Assembly (NCBI RefSeq): GCF_963668385.1
Contig: NZ_OY764327.1
Span: forward strand, 3,072,501 to 3,136,500
Reading direction: 5' to 3'
DNA length: 64,000 nucleotides
DNA from: an uncultured Carboxylicivirga sp.
GTDB taxonomy: Bacteria; Bacteroidota; Bacteroidia; Bacteroidales; Marinilabiliaceae
Shown here piece by piece: positions 1-9,237 of this stretch. Numbering within the stretch: position 1 is the stretch's first letter; each line of letters begins with the position of its first letter. The notes below the pieces were generated by a model. The model made no database searches. It was not told where the DNA came from and saw only the letters and a list, made by a program, of their open reading frames with translations. A program made the position numbers and the translations under genes.

Positions 1-128
1 TGATATACGATATTTTTAGATTAGAAAGCGATTTGTTAGACCATTCTGATATGGAAGAAGGTGTTTTATATCCCAAAGTATCAGAAATGGAGAATATCGT
101 TAATGAAGCAATAAAACAGAGAGGTTGA
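1..128 (+). CDS. Hemerythrin-like (HHE) domain protein, C-terminal end only
   Basis: An open frame enters from the left edge (first full codon at 3) and stops with TGA at 126-128. The visible 41 residues include HSDMEEGVLYPKV, the H-x-x-x-E-E-x-x-L-x-P pattern of the last metal-binding helix in hemerythrin/HHE proteins such as RIC/YtfE/ScdA. Those proteins bind a di-iron centre and handle O2, NO or damaged iron-sulfur clusters. The next gene starts only 3 bp downstream, so the two are almost certainly co-transcribed. Family assignment rests on one motif, and the exact role cannot be read. Confidence 0.6.
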   Translation, partial: IYDIFRLESDLLDHSDMEEGVLYPKVSEMENIVNEAIKQRG

Positions 129-131
129 GTT

Positions 132-710
132 ATGATAAATGTTTTAATTGCAGAAAAATCTTATCTGGTAGCAAGTGGTTTGGCAAATTTATTTAATGAT
201 ATTAAAGAAGTGCAGCAGGTAAAGGTTACTGATAATGGTAAAGATTGTCTTCATTTGCTTTCTGATTTTGAGGCTCATATTATATTTATTAATTCATCGA
301 TGCTAAGTGTTGATGAATACGATATATTTAAAGAAATGGTCCCCAATGATACTATTATTGAGTATTTGCTTTATTCAGCATTGCCTGTTGATATTACAGG
401 TAATCAGTTTTCGATTGTGCAACCAAAAGCTACAATAGTTGATAAACTGCAGACTTTAGTACAAAAAGTGAATAAAAATCTTAGTCAAGAAGATCAAACA
501 GAAGAACTAAGTCCAAGAGAAAAGTCAATATTAAGATGTGTTGCTCTAGGGCTTACCAATAAAGAAATTGCAGAGAAGGAGTTTATTAGTACACATACTG
601 TTATTTCACATCGTAAAAATATTACTCGTAAATTAGGAATTAAAACAGTTTCGGGTTTGACAGTTTATGCAATAATAAATAACATTATTCATATGAATGA
701 TATAAAATAA
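132..710 (+). CDS. LuxR/NarL-type regulator with degenerate receiver
   Basis: 192 residues. Residues 1-115 have a receiver-like fold pattern. Residues 127-187 are a LuxR/GerE helix-turn-helix (LSPREKSILRCVALGLTNKE followed by a T-H-T-V-x-x-H-R-x-N-I-x-x-K-L-G recognition helix). In the receiver the usual phospho-acceptor Asp is replaced: the beta-3 end reads IIFINSSM, placing Asn54 at that position, and the acidic pair near the N-terminus is only A-E (6-7). It probably does not receive phosphate in the normal way. It is 3 bp downstream of a hemerythrin-like gene, so it may report on O2 or NO stress with that protein (inference). The ATG at 132 is the only sensible start. Confidence 0.8.
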   Translation: MINVLIAEKSYLVASGLANLFNDIKEVQQVKVTDNGKDCLHLLSDFEAHIIFINSSMLSVDEYDIFKEMVPNDTIIEYLLYSALPVDITGNQFSIVQPKATIVDKLQTLVQKVNKNLSQEDQTEELSPREKSILRCVALGLTNKEIAEKEFISTHTVISHRKNITRKLGIKTVSGLTVYAIINNIIHMNDIK

Positions 711-729
711 TTCATTAAAGATTGCTTAA

Positions 730-1098
730 ATGAAAATAGGTCGGACTAATTTATTTTATCAGCGTTTATTGGCTTATGTCATCGATATTGTAATTGTTAT
801 AGGTTTATGCTTATTTCCACGTATTGGATGGATATTTGGGCTTATTTACTTCCTTTTTAAAGATGCAATGCCTTTTACTAAAGGGCAGAGTTATGGTCGT
901 CGTTTATTTAAGATAAGATTGGTAAAATTACCCAATATGGAGTCGGTGGAGAAATATCCTGAGAAATCCATAATCAGAAATATCATTTTACTTATACCAA
1001 TCTTAAATATATATGAAGTTTATTTGTTCTTATTTCAGGATCAAAGATTAGGTGAAAAGTGGTCAGAAACTATAGTTATTTCAACTCATATGGATTAA
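730..1098 (+). CDS. RDD family membrane protein
   Basis: 122 residues with hydrophobic segments near 14-45 and 85-105. The family signature is seen as R-L-L-A-Y-V-I-D near the N-terminus and GQSYGRRLFKIRLV in the middle, the equivalent of the GQ(T/S)xGKRLxxLRVV motif of RDD proteins. RDD proteins are small inner-membrane proteins, some linked to Na+/H+ exchange; no specific role can be given here. It follows the regulator after 19 bp on the same strand. Its stop codon shares TTAA at 1095-1098 with the converging kinase gene. Confidence 0.8.
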   Translation: MKIGRTNLFYQRLLAYVIDIVIVIGLCLFPRIGWIFGLIYFLFKDAMPFTKGQSYGRRLFKIRLVKLPNMESVEKYPEKSIIRNIILLIPILNIYEVYLFLFQDQRLGEKWSETIVISTHMD

Positions 1099-4000
1099 GA
1101 TCCATAATAAAGTGGAAAATCTATATAGAAAGTTGTTCCAATGTTAGGAGTGGTTTCAAACCAGATATCACCACCACTGTTTTTAATGATGTTTTTAACG
1201 ATGGATAGACCTAATCCCATACCTGAAGATTTGGTAGTAAAGTTAGGCATAAATATTTTTTTCTTAGTTTCATCGTCCATCCCTCTACCATTATCTGAAA
1301 AACTTAAATGAACATTCGGACTTTTTTTATAGATTGAGATATTAATGTTGCCTTTTTTGCCTTTAGGAATAGCTTGAACAGCATTTTTTATAAGATTATT
1401 GAAAACACTTGTTAATTGGTCACTATCGGCAAAAATGGTCATATTATCCCCATCAACATGTAATTGGAAATGTATATTCGTTTCCGATTTTTCAAATAAA
1501 GATAATGCGTTTTCAAGTTTTTCAACCACATCTACTTTTTGTCGGTTTGCTTGTGGCATCTTAGCAAAGTTCGAAAACTCATTTGCTATTACATGTAATT
1601 GATCAATTTGCTCAATTAAAGTTTTAGCAACTCGTTGTAGATAAGACTCAAAATCGCGTTGTTCATCCCAAGCTCGAAGTAAGTATTGGACGCTTAATTT
1701 CATTGGAGTAAGTGGATTTTTGATTTCATGAGCAATTTGTTTTGCCATTTCTCTCCAGGCTGATTCTCTTTCTGATTTAGCTAACTTTTCAGCACTTTCA
1801 GATAATTCATCAACCATGCGATTGTACTCTTTTACCAGACTACCAATTTCATCTTTGCCTTTATAACCAATCTTTTTGTTTTGCTGGCCTAACTTAATTT
1901 GAGCTAATCGATCCTGAATTAGAATAAGTGGGTGAGTAATTCTTTTTGATATGACAACAGCTAACCCTATTGCCAACAAAACAAACAGAAGATAGGCATT
2001 AACCACAGCTACTACTAATGATGAAATTTCAGCCATGAGTTCGTTATTTCCTACAAAATAGGGAAGATTCAGATAAGCAAGAACCTTATTTTCGTAGTTA
2101 TAAATAGGGATGTATGCCGAGGTATAGGATAATGATCCAATGGTTTCTTCATGAATATATTCGGTATAATTTTCAATAGCAAGTTTGTAGTAAGCATGTG
2201 GATCCATTTTAGTTCCCGTTAAGCCTTTTTGATATAACTCGGGGCGTGAAGTTGCCAATAATTGACCATTCAGTCGATATAGATTAATATCACTGTAAAA
2301 AATATTTGAAAACTTTTGCAAAAGATATTGTAAGTAATCTTCTAATTCATTGTCTAATTGCGGTTCATTAATAATATTTTGTTCCATTTCTTGCAGTACA
2401 GAACGGATTCGTTGCGATAGCATCTGGGTATTTTTTTGTTTGTACTGGTATATGGAATAATAAACAGAGCTAATTCCCATTATGATTAGAATCATAACTA
2501 TTAAACTCACAAACGTAATTTGTGTGCGTTCTTGTATTGAAAAGTGGATTCTAAAATTACTTTTTTTGAATTTAGTATAGAGTAGTATGCATGATGCCAG
2601 CAAGAAGAACAATACAAAGAATGTTGAAAATGCCATCATTATATGAAATACTTTTACCTGACGTCGGCTCAAAACGATGGTTGTGTTTTTATTTGGACTG
2701 TAAATTAAATGCGACATATTTTCGTCTTTCATAAACAATTTTCCACCAACCTCAGCCTTATATTTATCGTTTTGCGATGGATAATTGAAATTGCCACTTT
2801 GCTTAACTAGTTTTCCATCGATATAATTAGCATAGGAGTAACTTTTAAGATTACTAAGGTTTACTTGCTCTTGTTCAGTTGTTAAAAGTTCGGGATATCC
2901 TAATCCAGAAAAGGCGGGTTTCGAATTTATCTCAAAAAAAAGGGTGGTTTCGTAAGAAGGATCATTTTCGAAAAATCTGATTTTGCCAAAATAAGAGATT
3001 TGACCATTATCATTATCAAGATAATAGAATGCTTTGCTGCTAGGAATGGGCTGGCCAAAGTTATTAACAATATTATCAAAATAATTATAGCAATTTGTGG
3101 TTTCAGCATTATGCTGCATTACCAAATCTACTTCAGGCCAGCAGGTAGTAACTTGTATATCATATCGTTGCCAATAGCCGTAAAAGTAATTTTTTTTAAG
3201 ATGGTCATATATTAGTTCTTCGTTGATTTGATTTCGATATAATAGGTCTTTTAATTCTTTATCTTGCGATAGTTTTGATTCCATCTCTGATAAATACATT
3301 TCTGCCACTGGATCGGCTTCACGCAATAGTTGGAAAGAGAGGTTTTCGATTAACAGTTTACGATTCGAAGCTTCTTTGTTAAGGTTATAATGATAAAGTT
3401 GAATGATATTGAATGCTGAAATCAGAAAAATACCCAAGATAAAAGAAGTATATGTTAATTTTTTTCCGTCTTTTCTTTTAGCAGTAAATAAGATTCCTCC
3501 TATAAACAAAAAGAATACTAGGCTTGCTGGATGAATATCAAAATGTAACCGATCGCTTAAAAGCCAAAAAACAATATAACTAAAGCAGCTGATCAATAAA
3601 AAACCAATGTAAGAGATATTTTTTTTGTAGGTTGAAATGAGTTTCTCAAAAACAAAAGCAAATGCAAGGAACAATTGAGCAAGTATTAGTAGCTTAAAAA
3701 CAAATACCTCATTTAAATCTTCGATATTAAAAAATATAGATGCCTGTGATGAGTTTCGAACAAGCATGTATATCAAATCATTGATAAATAAAAAATAGAT
3801 AAGTATAGTAAATACACTTATGAAAATATTTAAATAATATGCTTTTCTATTTGTGTAAAGTTGGTTTAATGCTTTAGGTTTCTTAAAGTATTTGTAAAAC
3901 CAAAAACTCCAATAAAGCATTAATAAACCAAATACTTCTAGGCTTGCAAGCGATGGTAGCCACACTGAAACAGCAAATGTTGAAGGTGAGAAAAATGTTG

Positions 4001-4793
4001 TATAATAGAATGGTTCAGGAATAACATAATTTTGAAATAGTAGATATACAAGAAATAAAAAGATTAATGCCGGAATAAATAAATAATTGCTTTTGGGATT
4101 ATTTTTATATCGGTTGAATAGTCTATCTACACCAGTTAGAAGCAGAAATATTGAAACTATATTGATTAGGAAAATGAAAATACTGATTTTAGGTAAATTT
4201 CGGTCTTTAGTATCAAACTGTAAGGAAAAAAGGAAGTTACCTTGTTTGTCTTTAATATCGAAATGAGAATTTTCTGCTCTGATTAATGAAATACTTGGAA
4301 TATAATTGAGTTTGTGCTGTTGGATAAAACGATTTGATAAAAATCTATTTTGATAACTATAATCTTTTTTAATTCTTTTAAGGGCTAGCCAAACAAAGCC
4401 GCTGTCTTTACGAGCAGAAGAAAGATACCAGCCATTAGCAAACTTATTAATTTCAATATTCTCTGATTTGCTAAAATAATTATTTATGGGTATTCGTGAG
4501 GATGACCAAGCCATGGGTACCGAATCTCGAAATAAGTAATAAATATTCTCAGTATTTGATAATGAGTCCATGGTAGCCCAAACTAACTTATTATTCGAAG
4601 CATCAATTTTCGACAGTTTATTCAGATTATACTCAATTGATTCTTGTGTTTGGAAAATGATTTTCTGAACAGATTGAATATCTTCCTCCTGAGAGTAATT
4701 CTGATCGAAATAATAAGAAGCAATTTTACCCAATGAAAAAAGTATAAGAGCTAAAATAAAATAAGTAATGATTTGGGGTTTCTGTTTCGCCAT
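1095..4793 (-). CDS. Large multi-pass membrane sensor histidine kinase
   Basis: 1232 residues. An N-terminal membrane anchor (about 10-27) precedes an extracytoplasmic segment, a block of about seven hydrophobic helices (about 205-480), a second extracytoplasmic domain (about 485-725), two more helices, a further sensor region (about 800-950), a last helix and a HAMP linker (about 980-1010). The kinase core is intact: His1022 in the H-E-I-K-N-P-L-T-P box, N-box NNLIKNAVQA, G1 DNGRGMD, G2 GMGLGLS. The kinase box is close to that of NtrY-like kinases. No partner response regulator lies beside it. rlmH is 91 bp upstream on the same strand, so they may be transcribed together. The signal sensed is unknown. 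Confidence 0.85.
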   Translation of the reverse strand: MAKQKPQIITYFILALILFSLGKIASYYFDQNYSQEEDIQSVQKIIFQTQESIEYNLNKLSKIDASNNKLVWATMDSLSNTENIYYLFRDSVPMAWSSSRIPINNYFSKSENIEINKFANGWYLSSARKDSGFVWLALKRIKKDYSYQNRFLSNRFIQQHKLNYIPSISLIRAENSHFDIKDKQGNFLFSLQFDTKDRNLPKISIFIFLINIVSIFLLLTGVDRLFNRYKNNPKSNYLFIPALIFLFLVYLLFQNYVIPEPFYYTTFFSPSTFAVSVWLPSLASLEVFGLLMLYWSFWFYKYFKKPKALNQLYTNRKAYYLNIFISVFTILIYFLFINDLIYMLVRNSSQASIFFNIEDLNEVFVFKLLILAQLFLAFAFVFEKLISTYKKNISYIGFLLISCFSYIVFWLLSDRLHFDIHPASLVFFLFIGGILFTAKRKDGKKLTYTSFILGIFLISAFNIIQLYHYNLNKEASNRKLLIENLSFQLLREADPVAEMYLSEMESKLSQDKELKDLLYRNQINEELIYDHLKKNYFYGYWQRYDIQVTTCWPEVDLVMQHNAETTNCYNYFDNIVNNFGQPIPSSKAFYYLDNDNGQISYFGKIRFFENDPSYETTLFFEINSKPAFSGLGYPELLTTEQEQVNLSNLKSYSYANYIDGKLVKQSGNFNYPSQNDKYKAEVGGKLFMKDENMSHLIYSPNKNTTIVLSRRQVKVFHIMMAFSTFFVLFFLLASCILLYTKFKKSNFRIHFSIQERTQITFVSLIVMILIIMGISSVYYSIYQYKQKNTQMLSQRIRSVLQEMEQNIINEPQLDNELEDYLQYLLQKFSNIFYSDINLYRLNGQLLATSRPELYQKGLTGTKMDPHAYYKLAIENYTEYIHEETIGSLSYTSAYIPIYNYENKVLAYLNLPYFVGNNELMAEISSLVVAVVNAYLLFVLLAIGLAVVISKRITHPLILIQDRLAQIKLGQQNKKIGYKGKDEIGSLVKEYNRMVDELSESAEKLAKSERESAWREMAKQIAHEIKNPLTPMKLSVQYLLRAWDEQRDFESYLQRVAKTLIEQIDQLHVIANEFSNFAKMPQANRQKVDVVEKLENALSLFEKSETNIHFQLHVDGDNMTIFADSDQLTSVFNNLIKNAVQAIPKGKKGNINISIYKKSPNVHLSFSDNGRGMDDETKKKIFMPNFTTKSSGMGLGLSIVKNIIKNSGGDIWFETTPNIGTTFYIDFPLYYGS

Positions 4794-4884
4794 GTTACTT
4801 TGAAAATATTGCTAATGATGGATATTTTGTCATCACGATGAATATAAATATGCAAAAACTGTGCTAATTATCACTCAAAATTCC

Positions 4885-5358
4885 TTATTGATGATGGTAG
4901 GGTTCATTTTTCAATATTGTCATTGCTCTGTACACTTGTTCAACAAAAAATAAGCGTACCATCTGATGAGAGAAGGTCATTTTAGATAGACTAATTTTAG
5001 AACTAGCTTTAGAATAAACTTCATCAGAAAAACCATAAGGTCCTCCTATTACAAAAATAATGCGTTTTAATCCCGATACCATTTTCTTTTCGATAAAGTC
5101 TGAAAAAGCAACAGATGTAAATTCTTTTCCATTTTCATCTAATAATATTAGCTGATCGCCTGGTTGGAGTTGTGATAGAATTAGGTCACCTTCCATTTTT
5201 TTTTGTTGATCTTCGCTTAAGTTTTTTGTCTTCTTTAAATCAGGAATTGTATTCATTTTAAAAGGAAGATAGTGTTTTAATCGCTGTAGGTATTTCTCAA
5301 TTCCCTCCACTATGTATTTCTCATCTGTCTTACCTATCATAACTAATTCTATTTTCAT
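4885..5358 (-). CDS. rlmH: 23S rRNA (pseudouridine1915-N3)-methyltransferase RlmH
   Basis: 157 residues, the usual RlmH length. The SPOUT-class knot is visible as FVIGGPYGFSDEV followed by SLSKMTFSHQMVRLFFVEQVYRA, with the conserved C-terminal Y-H. RlmH methylates N3 of pseudouridine 1915 in helix 69 of 23S rRNA on assembled 70S ribosomes, using SAM. The start at 5358 gives MKIELVMIGKT, the normal N-terminus. It is divergent from the DUF4783/nadC pair and upstream of the large histidine kinase gene. Confidence 0.95.
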   Translation of the reverse strand: MKIELVMIGKTDEKYIVEGIEKYLQRLKHYLPFKMNTIPDLKKTKNLSEDQQKKMEGDLILSQLQPGDQLILLDENGKEFTSVAFSDFIEKKMVSGLKRIIFVIGGPYGFSDEVYSKASSKISLSKMTFSHQMVRLFFVEQVYRAMTILKNEPYHHQ

Positions 5359-5404
5359 GCGTATATAGTATTAACTGTCAATTTTTAAAATAAAACAATA
5401 AAAT

Positions 5405-5436
5405 TGGTGGTAATAAATGCTATTTCCATACTTTTG
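5405..5436 (+). promoter_or_regulatory. Candidate Bacteroidota-type promoter for DUF4783-nadC
   Basis: TTG at 5405-5407 and TACTTTTG at 5429-5436 match the Bacteroidota -33/-7 pattern (TTG, then TAnnTTTG) with 21 nt between them. A transcript would begin near 5443, about 110 nt before the first gene. Assigned from sequence pattern only. Confidence 0.35.
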
Positions 5437-5552
5437 TTGCTAAAGTTAGTGAGTGTTCGTAAAAAACAATTGATAGATTTTGAATTAGCAAAGAAAAAGT
5501 TAGAAAAAGGCGTGGTTTTTGATTAATAGAACACAAACCAAATATCATTTAT

Positions 5553-5957
5553 ATGAAATTTCATACTTATCTGGTTCTTTTTATTGCTACATTAATGTAC
5601 AGTAATGAGGTGAAAGCCCAAGCTGATAACTCGATATCAGAATCGGTAGTTAATGCTATAAAAAAAGGAGATTCAGAAACACTTTCAGATAATTTTTACG
5701 GTAATATTGAGATTGTTTTACCATCTAAAACAGGTGTGTATAGCAAGAATCAGGCGGAAATGGTAATGAAAGATTTTTTCAACGAGTATCCTGTTGATAG
5801 TTTTAAAATTATTCATAAAGGGAAAAAAGAAAATGCGTCTTTTGCTATTGGTAATTATGCTTCATCTGATCATCATTTCCGATTTACTTTTCTCACTAAA
5901 ATACAGAATTCAAAATTATTGATTCACCAACTTAGAATTGAGAAACAAGATGAATAA
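5553..5957 (+). CDS. DUF4783 family exported protein
   Basis: 134 residues with an N-terminal signal peptide (hydrophobic 6-17, likely cleavage after VKAQA). The mature part is about 110 residues with a pattern like small NTF2-like domains (SVVNAIKKGDSETLSDNF at its start), as in DUF4783 proteins of Bacteroidota. The function of the family is not known. It overlaps the start of nadC by 8 bp, so the two are translated from one message; this pairing recurs in the phylum as far as I recall. Exported, probably periplasmic. Confidence 0.75.
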   Translation: MKFHTYLVLFIATLMYSNEVKAQADNSISESVVNAIKKGDSETLSDNFYGNIEIVLPSKTGVYSKNQAEMVMKDFFNEYPVDSFKIIHKGKKENASFAIGNYASSDHHFRFTFLTKIQNSKLLIHQLRIEKQDE

Positions 5958-6792
5958 TGAATTGATTAACACTTTTATTGATCTTGCCATTAAGGAAGAT
6001 ATTGGCGATGGAGATCACTCGTCTCGTTCATGTATTCCGCAAGAGGCAACCGGAAAAGTGAAATTATTGGTTAAAGAGGAAGGTGTTTTAGCCGGTGTTG
6101 AAGTGGGGATTTCAATTTTTAATAAAATCGATCCTGATATCAAAATTGAAAAACTTATTAACGATGGAGCCCTAATTACACCTGGTGATATAGTTTTAAA
6201 AGCAGAAGGTAAAGTTTGGGCTTTATTGCAAGCCGAAAGATTGGTTTTAAATGTAATGCAACGAATGAGTGGTATTGCAACCCGAACAAGTGAATATGTA
6301 AAAAGATTGGAAGGTACTTCAACACGAGTTTTAGATACAAGAAAAACAACTCCAGGTATGCGTATTCTTGAAAAAGAAGCAGTACGTATAGGAGGAGGAG
6401 TTAATCATCGAATGGGCCTTTATGATATGGTAATGTTAAAAGATAACCATATCGATTTTGCTGGAGGAATTGAAAAAGCAGTAGCATCAGTTCAGCAGTA
6501 TTTAAAACAGAATAATAAAGATCTAAAGATTGAAGTAGAAGTGCGCAATTTTGAGGAATTGAATGAGGTACTTCGGGTAGGAGGAATTCATCGTATTATG
6601 TTGGATAATTTTTCAACAGAAGATACTAAAAAAGCAGTTGAGTTAATTGGGAGACGATACGAAACAGAATCGTCCGGTGGTATTACCATTGATACACTTC
6701 GTAATTATGCAGAGTGTGGAGTAGATTATATTTCGGTAGGAGCATTAACGCATCATATTAAGAGTTTGGATTTAAGTTTGAAAGCTTATTAG
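5950..6792 (+). CDS. nadC: Nicotinate-nucleotide pyrophosphorylase (carboxylating)
   Basis: 280 residues from the ATG at 5950. A TTG four codons earlier is possible but less likely. NadC (quinolinate phosphoribosyltransferase) converts quinolinate and PRPP to nicotinate mononucleotide, CO2 and PPi in de novo NAD synthesis. Family motifs seen: EEGVLAGVEV, NVMQRMSGIAT, the DTRKTTPGMR substrate-binding loop, GGGVNHRMGLYDMVMLKDNH, EVEVRNFEE and IMLDNF, ending with a glycine-rich D-Y-I-S-V-G-A-L-T-H strand. All expected basic residues of the quinolinate/PRPP site are present. It overlaps the preceding DUF4783 gene by 8 bp and ends at a strong hairpin terminator. Confidence 0.95.
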   Translation: MNNELINTFIDLAIKEDIGDGDHSSRSCIPQEATGKVKLLVKEEGVLAGVEVGISIFNKIDPDIKIEKLINDGALITPGDIVLKAEGKVWALLQAERLVLNVMQRMSGIATRTSEYVKRLEGTSTRVLDTRKTTPGMRILEKEAVRIGGGVNHRMGLYDMVMLKDNHIDFAGGIEKAVASVQQYLKQNNKDLKIEVEVRNFEELNEVLRVGGIHRIMLDNFSTEDTKKAVELIGRRYETESSGGITIDTLRNYAECGVDYISVGALTHHIKSLDLSLKAY

Positions 6793-6810
6793 TAAAATTT
6801 TATATAACAA

Positions 6811-6840
6811 GAAAGGCTGTCCATTGGACAGCCTTTCTTT
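6811..6840. terminator. Bidirectional intrinsic terminator between nadC and LPP20 gene
   Basis: A perfect 12-bp stem, GAAAGGCTGTCC at 6811-6822 and its complement at 6826-6837, closes a 3-nt loop and is followed by TTT. It lies between two converging genes and can serve both; the T-tract on the minus side is weaker. Confidence 0.8.
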
Positions 6841-7828
6841 ATTTAAATCGAATGGTTATGAGGCACGATTGTCTTTTTTGATTTTCGATTAACTGACGAA
6901 CTAACAAATTCTTACTTGTTTTGCGAGCCAGATTGACAAAATCGATTTCTGCGTCTAATTGTTCTGTAGTTTTTTTATTATAATTTAATAATGGAGTTTT
7001 TACTTTTCCATTCACATCACTTACTACCTTATCATTGATAATATATCCTCCTGAATAAGTGAACTTAACCGGGATGTTTGTGGTTGGAATATGATTTAAA
7101 CTAACAAGAATTGAAGCGGTTCCGTTTGGGATCGTATTACCAGCTTTTCCGTCAATATTATTAGTTGAACATTGTATGTTAAGTTGTTCAATTAGCTTGA
7201 TAATACCTGTTTTTGATGTTTCAAATAAATCTATTTTCTCATCATTAACAATTTTCGAAGTTTCTTGATCAAGAAATCCACTTAAAGCATCAATAGCCGA
7301 AGCATAAAGTTGAATGGCTTCCGTCATATTGTTGTTTTTATCTTGCTCCAATGCCTGCTGAATTTTCAACCAGGCCAATTCAATTGCCTTATTTTTTCGC
7401 TCTGTTTTTAAGCTGTAAAAATCTGTTTTTGAAAGTTGATAGAAAGCGTATGTATTATCTTTGTCTTCCCATGAATCAACAAATTTATAGCCTTCTAAAA
7501 ATTCATTTGAGGTTGCATTAATTCTACTTTGAATATATTCATAAACGCCACTATTGTCTTCTGTTTTTGTAAAATTAGTTTCGCTCTTTACCCTTGTATT
7601 AATTTGTTGAGCCAAATCAGCTAAAGCCTTTTCTTTTGCCTTTTTTGTGTAATATTCACTTCCCCCAAGTTTTGGAGCAATACCAATTCCGTAGAAATAG
7701 TTTGAAGATACAGGGCGAGATTTCAACCACTCTGGTTTAGATAACTCAAGCAATTCTGCCTGTTTTTTTTTCGACTGGCAAGCTGAAATTAAAAGGATAA
7801 GAGTAAATAAGTAAATTATTTTTTTCAT
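6839..7828 (-). CDS. LPP20-family lipoprotein
   Basis: 329 residues with a lipoprotein signal peptide (lipobox ISAC, Cys17). The segment after it (PEWLKSRP, then YFYGIGIAP and KAKEKALADLAQQI) matches the start of LPP20/LpoB-operon lipoproteins, where an alanine-rich helix follows a short strand. The rest shows helical, weakly repeated sequence and a C-terminal beta-rich portion (about 230-329). It lies 17 bp downstream of another lipoprotein gene and is co-transcribed with it. Such pairs resemble the lipoprotein clusters that accompany LpoB/CsgG-like proteins at the envelope. The molecular role here is unknown. Confidence 0.7.
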   Translation of the reverse strand: MKKIIYLFTLILLISACQSKKKQAELLELSKPEWLKSRPVSSNYFYGIGIAPKLGGSEYYTKKAKEKALADLAQQINTRVKSETNFTKTEDNSGVYEYIQSRINATSNEFLEGYKFVDSWEDKDNTYAFYQLSKTDFYSLKTERKNKAIELAWLKIQQALEQDKNNNMTEAIQLYASAIDALSGFLDQETSKIVNDEKIDLFETSKTGIIKLIEQLNIQCSTNNIDGKAGNTIPNGTASILVSLNHIPTTNIPVKFTYSGGYIINDKVVSDVNGKVKTPLLNYNKKTTEQLDAEIDFVNLARKTSKNLLVRQLIENQKRQSCLITIRFK

Positions 7829-7845
7829 ATAATTTTCTGATTCTT

Positions 7846-9237
7846 TTAGTTTTCTGGTTGATATTTAACGATGTCGTCACAAACTTGAGTGGCACATTTT
7901 TTTAACGCTTCTTTTTCAAGGTCGTAAATCGATTTAATCTCTTTTTCATTCTTGAATAGTTTATGAAGCTTATTAATTGCATTACTATCATCATAAATTT
8001 TATCAGCATCAGAGTCTGTTGAGATTGATTTCCAATAACCTGGTACTAATTGTTTATAATTACCTTCAAACTGAGCGTAATGAATAGCATCTGTTGTATT
8101 GAATGAAAAGGAATTTGAAACACCTAATTCGTCTTTATCAACACGGCTTAAAGAATAGTTTAACTCCATTAGATATGTATTACTCTGCTTAAACTCGTAA
8201 TAGCGTACTTTTTCATAAACTACTTTCGATTCTTTTAAATGAGTAGTAGGATTGGTTACTTCTACTGTTTTCTTTAAATACCCTCTTTTTTCGGTTTTCG
8301 AAAGTCTACCTTGTTGTTTCGTCAAACGAGTTAATTTGGTTTGAAGAATACTTTTTGCTTCAAATTGGTGGCCCCATTTTTGAGCTAACTGCAAAGCCAT
8401 ATCAGCATCTCTTATTTGATTCCAGTTTTTAATAGTTTGAATCATTTTAGAATCGATTAGCTGATAAAAAGGTGATTGAATATTTTGAACACCATTAGTC
8501 AATTCTTGAAATATTTTTATGGTACTAATTTTGTATGATTTAGATTGATATTGAACAGGTAGAATTGCTATGGTTAAACGTGCATTTTCTAAAGCTGACT
8601 GCTGTAATTCAATACTGTTTTTATACCCTTTAGTTCCTTTATTAATTATATCGAAATCTGCATAAGCACTTCTAAATAACTGTGTGTTATAAAGAGTATT
8701 CCCCCTACGAAAAATAGGTTCGTACTTGGCTATGATCCATTGACTTTTTGCATCTTTGTAATTTGGATCAATATTTAAAATCTCATTAAAGGTACTCTCT
8801 GATTGATTAAACTCTTCTAATGAAAGAGCTTGTCTTGCTTTTTGGTATAATTCAGAAAGGTATTTGTCTTTTACTTCTTCAAAATACGTTGCTTGTTCTT
8901 CTTGATCAATTAGTTTAACCCCAACTCCCGATAACATATTATAATATTTACTGGCGGCCAAATAGGCATACACAGCCTCTTTTGTATTACCGGTGTTGTA
9001 TTGAGATTTGAAGGTTTTTAACTTATCTTCATAAACGAGCTGACCGGTTCTTTGAAGGCCCAGTTTTGCATCAATATTGTTATTATTTGCCTTTAATGAT
9101 TGATAATATAAGTTAGCAGCATCGACATACAAACCGGCATCATCGAACTTAGAAGCTTTATTAACCAAATGTTTGCTTTTGCAAGATGAAAAGACTGCTA
9201 ATACAATTAATAAGATTAGAAAGTGTAATTTCCCCAT
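7846..9237 (-). CDS. TPR-like lipoprotein with possible LpoB/TolB-like domain
   Basis: 463 residues, lipobox FSSC with Cys19. Residues about 25-215 are TPR-like helical repeats (DDAGLYVDAANLYYQSLKAN, and later LSLEEFNQSESTFNEILNID). Around 222-275 there is a strand-helix pattern, TIAILPVQYQSK followed by F-x-x-x-L-x-x-x-V-Q and Y-Q-L-I-D, similar to the start of CsgG/LpoB/TolB-like domains. A further Tyr/Lys-rich region of about 140 residues is unassigned. It is the first gene of a two-lipoprotein operon with the LPP20 gene. A cell-envelope complex is a reasonable inference, but I cannot name a function. Confidence 0.55.
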   Translation of the reverse strand: MGKLHFLILLIVLAVFSSCKSKHLVNKASKFDDAGLYVDAANLYYQSLKANNNNIDAKLGLQRTGQLVYEDKLKTFKSQYNTGNTKEAVYAYLAASKYYNMLSGVGVKLIDQEEQATYFEEVKDKYLSELYQKARQALSLEEFNQSESTFNEILNIDPNYKDAKSQWIIAKYEPIFRRGNTLYNTQLFRSAYADFDIINKGTKGYKNSIELQQSALENARLTIAILPVQYQSKSYKISTIKIFQELTNGVQNIQSPFYQLIDSKMIQTIKNWNQIRDADMALQLAQKWGHQFEAKSILQTKLTRLTKQQGRLSKTEKRGYLKKTVEVTNPTTHLKESKVVYEKVRYYEFKQSNTYLMELNYSLSRVDKDELGVSNSFSFNTTDAIHYAQFEGNYKQLVPGYWKSISTDSDADKIYDDSNAINKLHKLFKNEKEIKSIYDLEKEALKKCATQVCDDIVKYQPEN

